From Zygnema cylindricum (taxonomy: Eukaryota; Streptophyta; Zygnematophyceae; Zygnematales; Zygnemataceae), in the NCBI GenBank assembly GCA_037447655.1, contig JBBHKE010000826.1:31236-95235 (forward strand): DNA of 64,000 nt. The letters run 5' to 3'. Each line of letters begins with the position of its first letter. Position 1 is the first letter of the stretch. Below are positions 11,601 through 24,894 of this stretch, in pieces. The notes under the pieces are model-generated. The model saw nothing but the letters and a program-made list of their open reading frames with translations. It was not told where the DNA came from and did no database searches. The translations under genes and the position numbers were made by a program.

Positions 11601-14600
11601 TTATATAGCCATAATGATATTAATGTTTTTGGTGAATGTCCTATGAGTATATTTCATTATTTCTTTTGTGAGCGTCTCAATTTCTTGCGCATTGTGTTTA
11701 CTATATAGCGATTATTTAATATTTTTTTTAAATATTTATCACTAGCGTTTGTTAATGAATATTTTTTGCTATTGGATGTTTTTCATTGATGAATATCTTT
11801 TATTAATGAATAATTGTTATTCATTGATAATTTCATTTAGTTTATCAAATTTATTAACTTTTATTAGCTAGTGATTTTTATTAATTACTAATTTTCATTG
11901 TCTAGTACTTTTTAAGAACTTGTATTTTTCATTATTAGATACTTTTTATTAATTTCTATTTTTTATTTATTACTTTTTATTTTCACAGTAAACTATTACT
12001 CACTGTTTATTATTATTTACTATCTATTTATATTCGTTATTATTTATTATTTATCATAAATTAAATTTATAAATTATAAAACTTTATTATTGTTACTTTT
12101 TTTCATTATGATTAGTTTAAATCATCGTGACTATTTGTCAAATATGTTTAAATATTTATTATGTATTATTAATTATTTCTACAAATTATAAATCATTTAC
12201 CATACAATAGATTTTCTGTTTTATAATTTAATTATGTATTATACGATAGAAATTATATACCATATTCTATAACTTATCTATCATATTATAAGATTTTTTT
12301 AATGTGTATTATGTATTCTTCATTGAATATTATTTATTGTACTTTATTTATTATTTACTGTTTACTTTTAGTTTACTTTTTACTTTTTCAAATTAACTGT
12401 ATCCTACTAAATACTGTTTACTAAATACTATTTAATATATACTATTTATTGCTTATTAAATACTTTTACTATTTACTACTTTCTATTTATAATTTTTTTA
12501 TTACTATTTATTCTATAATTTATTTATCATTTAGTAGCATTTATTTTGATTATTATTTCTTGTTATTTACTATTATGAATATTTATTGCTATTAATTGTT
12601 ATGACTACTAAATTATATTTTATAATTATTTTTTAGTATCAACATTTATTCTCATTTATACGTTATAATTATTTATTATTATTTAACATTATTTACCATC
12701 ATAATTATTCATTTATATTTATTGACTATATATTATGGTAATCGATCGTTATTAATCAATATTCTTATTTATCATTGCTTCTTATATTTAATAGCTAGTT
12801 TTACTTATTATAATTACCAGTAACAACCATTTTTTATGATTTTTTTTTAATTTTATTTACTATGACAAATATTAATTATTATTTATTAAAAATATTGTTA
12901 TTATCATCTCTAGTGGTTTATTACTATTTATTGATATTATTAATTCTTAGTATTTATTGCAATTGTTAATTATTACTTATAATAAATATTTTGTTGATTA
13001 CTATACATTGTTATCGTTATCTACTACTACTATTTATTGCTAATTTAACTTACTACTATTTTTTATTCACACCATCGGTTATTATTTATCTTTATCTCTT
13101 CCCCACTCTTCTTCTCCCCCTCTCCCTCTCTCTCTCCCCCCCCCAATCAAGCTCTCCCCCTCCCCCACCCTCTCCCTCCCCCTCTCCCTCCCCCTCCCCC
13201 TCTCCCTCTCCTTTAATCTCTCACTCTTCCTCTCCCTTACTTTTTTCCTCTCTCTCTCCCTCTCCCTCTTCCTCTCCCTCCTCGGTACCCCTTTCCCACT
13301 CCTTTTTCTACCCCCTTTTCCTTTTTTTGTTAATTTTAAATATTTATCATTATTGCGAAATTCCTATGATTATCAACATTAATATCATAGAGGTTTCATT
13401 CGTAGTATGCGCACGCATGAAAAGTTCACAAATTAATGAATATGCGCACGGAACAGAATTCAAAAGTATATAAAATGCGGTGATCGACTTTGACCTCATA
13501 ATAAAATAAAAAATAGAAAACTTTAATCAAAAGTACTACTACAACTTAGGGTATGTTCCCATGTATAAAATGTTGAAATACACTTAAAGCATTCTAAAAC
13601 TACTTGTTGTTTTCTACACTATTTTTGGAGTCCTAATTGCTACGCTATAAGTCTAGTACTTTGTTTTAGCGTTGTGTACTTTATTTAGTGGAATGTACAT
13701 ACCTTTATTAGAATTGTTGATTCTTACGTAGGAATCCTTTTAGACTTAGATTCCTTTTACCGTAACTAGATGTACCTTCCTAAGTTAGGCTTTAGATTAG
13801 ATATACCTTTAAAGCCTTTTTGCGGCTACCTCAAAATCCGTCTTACTATAAGACTACCTTGTTTCGTTATGTAAAATTACTTAATCATAAAGACACTCAA
13901 ACGACGAACCTCTCACTTGTTCCCTTGTTCATCGTTACTCTTTTTCTTGTCTTTTGTCATATCTTGGCCTTTCCTACTACTTCGACCTATTTTTAATATT
14001 TTGTCATATTAAGTCTTTTTCGGCCTTTTATGGCCTCTCATTCAATAGGTTATGGGCCTAGCCCTTCGTCTGTCTCAAACTCTGTCCTGAAATTTCAGGG
14101 CGAAAATTTCTATGACTGGAAATTCCAAATCCAGCATTTGTTTTTTTTTAAAAAGACCTGGGGACACATTAATGGCACTGTCACGTTGCCTGTCCTTCCC
14201 GACGCCTCTCATGACACTTTTGCTGTCGTTCAGACAGCTGTCGCTTCATGGATTGAAAAAGATTCTGTCGCGTTGTCGCGTCTCGTCTTTTCTTTGGACG
14301 GCCAGATTGCGAATCAAATTCGCGCCGCGATTACTTCCCATGAGGCGTGGCAGATTCTTTGTCACGCCTAAACAACCGATACTTGGCCACATCGCTTGGC
14401 GCTACGTCGCCACTTCAACAGTGCTCAAAAGGACAAATCCGAATCCATGCTTGTATTTATTTAACGAATTGAATCATTAGCTGGACGATTTAAGTGTATT
14501 AATTACACAATCACTCATGAGAATCTCATACGTACCATTTTGAGAGGATTACCTTTGTCGTTTGACTCTTTTGCAAGTACAGTCAGTACTGATGCTTCTA

Positions 14601-17600
14601 CGGTCATGTTGTCAGATCTCACTAATCGCTTATTACACGAAGAGACGCGTCTAAATCTTAACAAACCTGTCATTATTACTGATGGTTCAGCATTTGTTGC
14701 CTCTTCCCCCAAGAAACCTCATTTTATGGCTTCTCATTCAATATAAAAGAACCGAGTTTTTTATTAGCACGAGGGAGAGTACACCGCCAGTCGCTATTAG
14801 CGTAAAGAAATAAATAGCGTAAAAAAATAATTAGTGTTATTAACGCTAATAAGGATTTTGGAAATTAAAAAAAAAAAAGTTACTCTAATTTTTTACTAAT
14901 TCTAAGGGTTAAGTTCCATCAGTCGAAAAGTGGGGTAGTTTCCAAAAATCCGTGACTATCCGTGCTAAACCATACCCTTTATTTTGTTTTTATACGCGAA
15001 ACAACATTAGAGAGAATCTTGCCAACCCTCTGCGAAGGTCTGGGAGGTAATACTAATCGTCGGATGTTTATCCTCGAGGCGTTCGCTTCATTTTTCTCCA
15101 ACGTACAGAAAAAAATTAATCGTGACACGCTGGACGAATAAGCTACGTGTCGGGATGGAAAACCAACAATAATTGACAAAATTTGAAAATGGTATGTACT
15201 TTTCAAAATGCAACTGAAAATTAAAAAAGTCATCTCAATACGGTCTTTCGTCGCGCTATTTTTGGCAAAGCTCTCTAGTCACACTATTTCCAGCAAAGGA
15301 TTTTTGTCATGTTCGAAAACAGGAAACCTAAAAAATGACCTGGCGTAAAATACTTGCGTTTGCAAAAAGTACAAAAGTTTTGTCCTATTATGACTTCGTA
15401 CGCAGGTACATGGTACGCAAGTGAAGATTTGAAGTGAAATTTGTCGGTGTGAAGATTTTTAAAAGATATTAAATATCCGGTCAAAACCCACGTGGTGCCA
15501 CTCAATCTATAACACGTGGTTTACAGACTCTTCGTGATGGAACATCGACTCAATTAACCCGGCCCGTAGAGTTAGCCGTACGATTACAGAAACGACTGAT
15601 GGAACTTGACCCTAATTCGGGTTTATCCAAAGAATAAATATCCGCCATAAATATGCTTACACTAGTATAGGTACACGTACAAAAACTAACAAACCGTACG
15701 CCGTCGCTTTCTGCAATTCATATATATATCTGTGTGTAAGTAATTTTAGTATCAAATAGTAATAAAAAGATTTAGTAATTATTTTTCTTGATAATGTTAT
15801 TTTTTGTAATTATTTTTCTTAGTTCTCATTACATATTTATTAAAATTTTATCATTAGTGTCACGTGTCTTACAATTGTTGAAGAGATGTCAGTTGACCGA
15901 TGGACGACGGAATGCTTCCACTCAACTGGTTGCCAGATAGATCTCTATGGCATCAATCATTCACACCCCACCAAAACCCAACCCCCCAAACGGTGTCGTA
16001 ATTAGCCAAGAAAACTTTCAAACACCCAATGAAACCTCCAGAATAAACCCTTTAATCCCTCTTAAAAAATTCACCATAAGAAATTCTTTCCTCCACCCTT
16101 TTCTCCATCTCTCTCAAAAAACCGATTTATTATAATTACTAGTTACAATAATTTATTATGATTTTTGTTATGGCTTTATTAACAATAACAAATATTAACT
16201 ATTATTCATTAAAAATATTGTTATTATAATCTAAATTGATTTATTACTATTTATTGTTATTCTTATTTGATATGATTTATACTAGTTTAATTTATTACTT
16301 AATATCATCTATTACTATTTATTCTTAACTTTCCTCCTCTCTCCCTCTCTCCCTCTTCCTCTCTCCCTCTTCCTCTCTCCCTCTCCCTCGCTCCCCTTCC
16401 ACCCCCCTATCCCCCCCTACCTCCCCCTCTCCCACTCCCCCTACCCCCTACACCCTCCGCCTCCCTCTCCCTCCCCCTCTCTCCCTCCCTCTCGCTTCCT
16501 CCCCTTCCCTCCCACTCCCTCTCCCCCTCCTTCCCTCCGTCCGTCCCCTTCTTTCACGCTCTCTCTCTCTCTCTCCCTCTTTTTCTCCCTCTTCCCTTCC
16601 CTCTCCCTCTCCATCTCCCTCTACCTCTCCCTCTCCCTCTCCCTCTCCCTCTACATCCCTCCGCCTCACCCCTCTTCCACTCCCTATCCTCCCTCCCTCT
16701 TTCTCCCTCTCCTGTCTCCCTCTCCCACTCCTATACCTTCCCTCACTCTTTCTCTCCCCCCTTTTCCCCCTCAATCCCTCTCCCTATCTCTCTCTATCGC
16801 TCTCCCTCTCCCTTTCTACCCACCCCTTTCTCCCTTTTTGCACCTCTCCCCTCTCTCTCTCCCTCTCCCTCACCCCTCTCCCTCTCCTCCCTTTCTCCCA
16901 CCCCCTCCTTTTACACCTCCCTCTCCCCCTCTCCCTCTCTCACCCGCTCGCCCTCTGTCCCTCTCTCTCTCCCTCTCCCTCTCCCTTTCCTTTGTCTCCT
17001 CAACACCCTCTTATTCTCACCCCTTTTCTGTCTCCCTCTCCCTCTCTCCGTATCTCTCATCCTATCTTTCTCCCTCTCCCTCTATCTCCCAGTCTCTCCC
17101 CGTATCCCCCCCCTTTCTCTCCATCTCCCTTCCCCTCCCTCTCCTATTTCCCTCCCCTTCCCGCTCCTTTCCCACTCCCCCTACCCCTCCCCCGCCCCCT
17201 CCCTCTCCCCCCTCCCCCTCTCACTCTTCTTCTCCCTCTCCCTCTACCTCTCCCTCTTTTTTTTCCTAGCTCTGCCTCTTTGCCCCTCTCCCCCTTTCCT
17301 CCTCTCCCCCTCCATCCCTTTGCCCTTCTCTTTCCCATTGCCGGTTTCCCTCACCCTCTCCCTATCCTTTTATTATAATCATCATTAATTATCACTAGTA
17401 TAAATTATTATTTTTTATTATTAAAAATTATTTATTTTGTATAATTCTTTATAAATAATTATTATAATTGTTAGTATATATTTTTATTAAATAGAAATAA
17501 ATGTTTCCTGTAATTTTTATTTTAGGTAATTATTGTTTTTATTAATCACTATCTTTTTTGATTGTCATTCTTAGTTCTCGTTACTTAGTTACCACAAGTT

Positions 17601-20600
17601 TATCATTAGTGTCACGTGTCTTACAACAAGCTTCCGAGGGAAGTGAGTTGACCGATGGACGATGGAATGCTACCACTCAACTGGTTGTTAGATAGAACTC
17701 TGTGGCATCAAACATTCACACCCCAGTAATACTCCCAAAAGTATCCTATTTAGTCGAGCTAGCTTTCAAGCCTACATGAAAACCCCAAAATAAAACGCTC
17801 CTATAAGAAAATTACAATTAAAAACTCTTTCTTGCACCCTTTTTCCCCTCCCTTCCTCTGACCTCTAGAGCACGCCATTGACTTTCATCTCAACCCGCTT
17901 AGAATGATTTTTATTGTTATTAATGTTTTTTTTTTTTTTTTGTATCATTATATATTTTTGCTATTTATTTTTTTCATTAATAATATTCTTCATATAGACG
18001 TTAAATAATTACACTATTTTTGTTATCCTTTTTTGACTTATAGTTATTAAGTTTTTTCATTACTTTTCATATTGTACGGTACGTTAATTATTCTTGTTTA
18101 CCATCATCAACAATTATTATTATTTTTAATCTATTTTGAATACTTTTTCAGTAAATAAAAATCACTTTTAATTAGTACTACGATAGTTATTATTGTATAT
18201 TGGTATTACTACCATTATTATCAATTTTATTATTATTATTATCATTAGCTGTTATTACCATAAATAATAATTGCCTCTATCAATGATTATTGTTCACTAA
18301 TATATCTATAAACCATAAAACATTATTACCATTTATAACTATTGAAATGATTATTGTTTATTAATATTATTAATGATGATTATTATTATATTTATTTAAA
18401 AATATTTTTTAAGAATTGTTTATTATTTTCGTAACTTAAATTTCCACAATTATTAATTTATATAGCTATGAGATAATATTATTATAAATCAATAATCTAA
18501 ACTAATAATTAATTATTTATCACTATCTTTAATATTTACTGTATATTACTTACTATGTACAATATACAATTCACAATTTATTATTACTTGTTTACTATCA
18601 CCTATTTGTGATTTATTATTTCTATTGACTATTTCTATTTTCTTGTGACAGTTATATATTTACTCTTTACTATCCACTATCCACTATTTACTATTTACTA
18701 ATTACACTTTACAATTTACCATTGACTATTTACTATTTACTATTTAATACTTACTATTTACTGTTTACTATTTACTTGGGACAATTTACTGTTTACTGTA
18801 TAATATTTATGTTTATTATTCTTTATTTATTCTATAATTAATTATCATTTGCTAGCATTTATTTTGATAATTATTTATTGTTATTATTTTTATGATTATT
18901 TGTTGCTATGGATTGTTACGACTATCCATTTCTATTTATTATTATAAATGTTCATTATGATTTTTTTACAACTATTTATTCTCATCTATATATTATGATT
19001 ATTTATTAACATTTAACATTATTTATTATTATAAAGACTTACTAATATTTATTGCCTACTTATTCTTAGTATCACTGTTAATAATCTATATTGTTATTCA
19101 TCATTGTTTCTTTAAATTAATGGTTATTATTATTTATTATAATTACTAGTTGCAATAATTTATTATGATTTTTGTTATGGTTTTATTAACAATAACAGAT
19201 TAACTATTATTCATAAGAATATTGTTATTATCATCTAAATTGATTTATTGCTATTTATTAAAAACTATTACTATTTATTGTTATTCTTATTTAATGCGTT
19301 TTATTCTAGTTTAATTTGCTACTTATTATCATCTATTACTATTTATCCTTATCTTTCCCTCCCTCACCCTCTCCCTCTTCCTCTCTTCCCTCTCTCTCTC
19401 TCCCTCTCCCTCACCCCTCTCTCCCTCTCCTCCCTTTCGCCCACCCCCTTCCTTTATGCCTCCCTCTCCCCCTCTCCCTCTCTCCCCCGCCCGCCCTCTG
19501 TCCCTCTCTCTCTCCCTCTCCCTCTCCCTTTCCTTAGTCTCCTCAGCTCCCTCTAATTCTTTCCCCTGTCTCCATCTCTCTCTTTCCGTATCTCTCATCC
19601 TATCTTTCTCCCTCTCCCTTTATCAATCAGTCTCTCCCCGTATCCCCCTCCTTCCCTCTCCCACTCCCTCCCCTCTCCCTCTCCCCTTTCCCTCCCCCTC
19701 CCGCTCCCTTGCCCCTCCCCCTATCCCTCCCCCACCCCCTCCCTCTCCCTCTCCCCCTCCCCCTCCTCCCCCTCTCCCTCTCCTTTTTTCTAGCTCTGCC
19801 TCTCTGCCCCTCTCCTCCTTTCCTCCTCTTCCCCTACATCCCTTTGCCCTTGTCTTTCGCACTGCCGTTTTCCCTCAACCTCTCCCTATCCTTATATTAT
19901 AATCATCATTAAGTATCACTAATATAAATTATTATTTTTTATTATTAACAATTATATATTTTGTATAAGTATATACAAAAAATAATTATTATCGTTAGTA
20001 TATATTTTATCAAATAGTAATAAATATTACCAGCTATTTTATTTTTAGTAATTATAATTTTTATTAATCACTATTTTTGTAATTGTCATTCTTAGTTCTC
20101 GTTACTTAGTTACCACAAGTTTATCATTAGTGTGACGTGTCTTACAAGCTTCCGAGGGATGTGAGTTGACCGATGGACGATGGAATGCTACCACTCAACT
20201 GGTTGTTAGATAGAACTCTGTGGCATCAAACATTCACACCCCAGTAATACTCCCAATAGTATCCTGTTTAGTCGAGCTAGCTTTCAAGCCTACATGAGAA
20301 CCCCAAAATAAAACGCTCCTATAAGAAAATCACAATTAAAAACTCTTTCTTGCACACTTTTTCCCCTCGCTTCCTCTAACCTCTAGGAGCACGCCATAGA
20401 CTTTCATCTCAACCGGTTGGAATGATTTTTATTGTTATTAATATTAATATCATTATATTTTTTTATCATTATATATTTTTGGTATTCATATTTCAATTTT
20501 CATATTTTTTATATAGAAGTTAAATAATTTTATTATTTTTGTTATCCTTTTTTATCTTACAGTTATTAAATTTTTGCATTACTTTTCTTATCGTACATTA

Positions 20601-22173
20601 CGTTTATTATTCTTGTTATTAAACATTTACTATCTAAGCAGTTGCTACTTTAAATTTTTATCAACATTTATAGCTAGAATTATACTAATGATTACTAAGA
20701 ACGCTAACAGTTTATTAGACATCTTATTAAATCTAATTATATGATTAAATATATATAATATTGGTTATCAATAGTCACAATTACGATGATTCTTTGTTAA
20801 TTTTATCATCATTTATTACTTACAGTTTATTATTTGTTATTTATTATTTATTATTATTAGTATTATGTATTATTCTTTGAATATTAATTCTTGTTCTTTA
20901 CTAATTATTTATTATTTATCATTGCTTTTTATTATATAATATTTTCCAATTTACAATTCACAATTTACTATTACTTATTTACAATCACCTGTTTATGATT
21001 TATTATTTCTATTGACTATTTACTATTTTCTTGTGACTATTTGCAGTTTATTATTTACTCTTTTCTATCCACTATTTACCATTTACTCTTTACGAGTTAC
21101 TATTTACTTGTCACAATTTACTTGTGACTAATTACTATTTTTAATTTTATATTTATAATTCTTTATTTATTCTATAATTGTTTACCATTTGGTAGCATTT
21201 ATTTTGATAATTATTTACTTTCTTTTATGATTTTTAATTGCTATCGATTGTTACGACTATGCATTTCTATATATTATTATATATATTATAACTATTTATT
21301 CTCATCTATAAATTATGATTATTTATTAACATTTAATATTTTCTATTGTTATAATTACTTACTAATATTTATTGCTTATTTATTATTCTTATCAGTTGTT
21401 ATTGATCTATATTGGTATTCATCATTGTTTCTCAAAATTAACATTTATTATTATTTATTATAATTACTAGTTACAATAATTTATTATGATTTGTCATACT
21501 TTTATTAACAATAACAAATATTAACTAATATTCACTAAAAAAATTGTTATTATCATCTAATTGATTTATTACAATTTATTAATAATTATTACTATTTATT
21601 GTTATTCCTATAATACGATTTATACTAGTTTAATATATTACTTATTATCATCTATTACCTGTTATCCTTATCTTTCCCCCTCTCTCCCTCTCTGCCTCTC
21701 CCTCTCTCCCCATCTCCACCCCTCCCTCCCCCTCTCACCCCCTCCCTTCCCCTCTCCCTCCACCTCCCCCACTCCCCCTACCCTTCCTCTCCCTCCCTCT
21801 CCCTCCCTCCCCCCCTCTCCCTCCCTCTCGCTCACTCGTTTTCCCTCCCCCTCCGTCCCTCCGTCCCTCTGTCCCTCGCTCTCTCCCTCTCCCTGTACCT
21901 CTCCCTCTCCTCCCTCCCCTTCCCTCTCCCTCTCCCTCCCTCCCGCTCTCTCCCTCCCTCTCGCTCCCTCTTCTCTCCCCCTCTTTCCCTCCGTCCCTCT
22001 CCCCTCCCCCTCCCCCTCCCCCTCCCCCTCCCCCTCCCCCTCCCCCTCCCCCTCCCCCTCCCCCTCCCCCTCCCCCTCCCCCTCCCCCTCCCCTCCCCCT
22101 CCCCCCTCCCGATCCCCCTCCCCCTCCCCCTCCCCCTCCCCCTCCCCTCCCCCTCCCCCTCCCCCTCCCCCTC

Positions 22174-22213
<40 letters not shown>

Positions 22214-24853
22214 TGATTATCCCTCTCCAATTTCCTCTCCCCATCCTTCCCTCTTCTTTCCTATCTTCTCCTCTCCTTTTCCCCTTCATTCTCACGCTTG
22301 CCCTCGCCCCTATTTGCCCCACTTTTCCCTTTTTTCACCTCTTCCCCTCTACCTCTCTGCCCCTCTCATCCTTTTCTCCTCTCCCTCTCCACACTTTTGC
22401 CCTTCTGTTTCCCACTACCCCTTTCCTTCACCCTCTCCCTATCCGTTTACTAATATTATCATTAATTATCACCAATATTATTTAAAAATCATTTATTATA
22501 CTTGTGATGCATTTATTCATAACTTTGTAGAACGTTAACATATTTTATATTAAACATTCACAAATATTTCTTAAAATTTTTATTCTTAATAATAAGATTT
22601 ATCATAATTGTTTTTCTTAGTTCTCATTACATATTTATTAAAAGTTTATCATTAGTGTCACATGACTTACAATACTTCGAGGGATGTGAGTTGACCAATG
22701 GACGATGGAATGCTACCACTCAACTGGTTGTTAGATAGACCTCTGTGGCATCAAACATTCACACCCCAGTAATACTCCCAATAGTATCCTGTTTAGTCGA
22801 GCTAGCTTTCAAGCCTACATGAGAACCCCAAAATAAAACGCTCCTATAAGAAAATCACAATTAAAAACTCTTTCTTGCACACTTTTTCCCCTCGCTTCCT
22901 CTAACCTCTAGGAGCACGCCATAGACTTTCATCTCAACCGGTTGGAATGATTTTTATTGTTATTAATATTAATATCATTATATTTTTTTATCATTATATA
23001 TTTTTGGTATTCATATTTCAATTTTCATATTTTTTATATAGAAGTTAAATAATTTTATTATTTTTGTTATCCTTTTTTATCTTACAGTTATTAAATTTTT
23101 GCATTACTTTTCTTATCGTACATTACGTTTATTATTCTTGTTATTAAACATTTACTATCTAAGCAGTTGCTACTTTAAATTTTTATCAACATTTATAGCT
23201 AGAATTATACTAATGATTACTAAGAACGCTAACAGTTTATTAGACATCTTATTAAATCTAATTATATGATTAAATATATATAATATTGGTTATCAATAGT
23301 CACAATTACGATGATTCTTTGTTAATTTTATCATCATTTATTACTTACAGTTTATTATTTGTTATTTATTATTTATTATTATTAGTATTATGTATTATTC
23401 TTTGAATATTAATTCTTGTTCTTTACTAATTATTTATTATTTATCATTGCTTTTTATTATATAATATTTTCCAATTTACAATTCACAATTTACTATTACT
23501 TATTTACAATCACCTGTTTATGATTTATTATTTCTATTGACTATTTACTATTTTCTTGTGACTATTTGCAGTTTATTATTTACTCTTTTCTATCCACTAT
23601 TTACCATTTACTCTTTACGAGTTACTATTTACTTGTCACAATTTACTTGTGACTAATTACTATTTTTAATTTTATATTTATAATTCTTTATTTATTCTAT
23701 AATTGTTTACCATTTGGTAGCATTTATTTTGATAATTATTTACTTTCTTTTATGATTTTTAATTGCTATCGATTGTTACGACTATGCATTTCTATATATT
23801 ATTATATATATTATAACTATTTATTCTCATCTATAAATTATGATTATTTATTAACATTTAATATTTTCTATTGTTATAATTACTTACTAATATTTATTGC
23901 TTATTTATTATTCTTATCAGTTGTTATTGATCTATATTGGTATTCATCATTGTTTCTCAAAATTAACATTTATTATTATTTATTATAATTACTAGTTACA
24001 ATAATTTATTATGATTTGTCATACTTTTATTAACAATAACAAATATTAACTAATATTCACTAAAAAAATTGTTATTATCATCTAATTGATTTATTACAAT
24101 TTATTAATAATTATTACTATTTATTGTTATTCCTATAATACGATTTATACTAGTTTAATATATTACTTATTATCATCTATTACCTGTTATCCTTATCTTT
24201 CCCCCTCTCTCCCTCTCTGCCTCTCCCTCTCTCCCCATCTCCACCCCTCCCTCCCCCTCTCACCCCATCCCTTCCCCTCTCCCTCCACCTCCCCCACTCC
24301 CCCTACCCTTCCTCTCCCTCTCTCTCCCTCCCTCCCCCTCTCTCCCTCCGTCTCGCTCACTCCTTTTCCCTCCCCCTCCGTCCCTCTGTCCCTCGCTCTC
24401 TCCCTCTCCCTCTCCCTCTCCCTCACCTCCCTCCCCTTCCCTCTCCTTCTCCCTCCCTCCCGCTCTTTCCCTCCCTCTCTCTCCCTCCTTTTCCCTCCCC
24501 CTCTTTCCCTCCGTCCCTCTCCCTCTCCCTCCCCTAGACCCCGCTCCTTTTCCCTCTCCCTCCTTCCCTCCGTCCCTCCATCCCTCTCCCTCTCCCTTTC
24601 CCCCCCTCTCCCTCTCCCCCTCCCCCTCCCTCTCCCCCTCCCCTTCCCCCTCCCCCTCCCCCTCACCCTTGCCCCTGACCTCAGCCCCAAGCTCGCCCCC
24701 TCCCTCTCCCCCTCCCTCTTCCCCGCCTCCTCCCTCTCCCCCTCCCCTTTCTCCTCCCTCTCCCTCTCCCTCTCCCTCTCCCTCTCCCTCTCTTCCTCTC
24801 TCCCTCTCTCCCTCTCCCTCTCTCCCTCTCTCCCTCTCTCCCTCTCTCCCTCT

Positions 24854-24894
<41 letters not shown>

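Noticed and set aside
11178-11708. Asn-Pro/Ala-rich and Arg-Val/Ile-rich frames
   Set aside because: Products of the TTCGGG/TTCGCA array.
21227-21463. 78-codon frame identical at 23752-23988
   Set aside because: Conserved only because the 2.5-kb unit is a recent duplicate; peptide is Tyr/Leu/Ile-rich chance translation.
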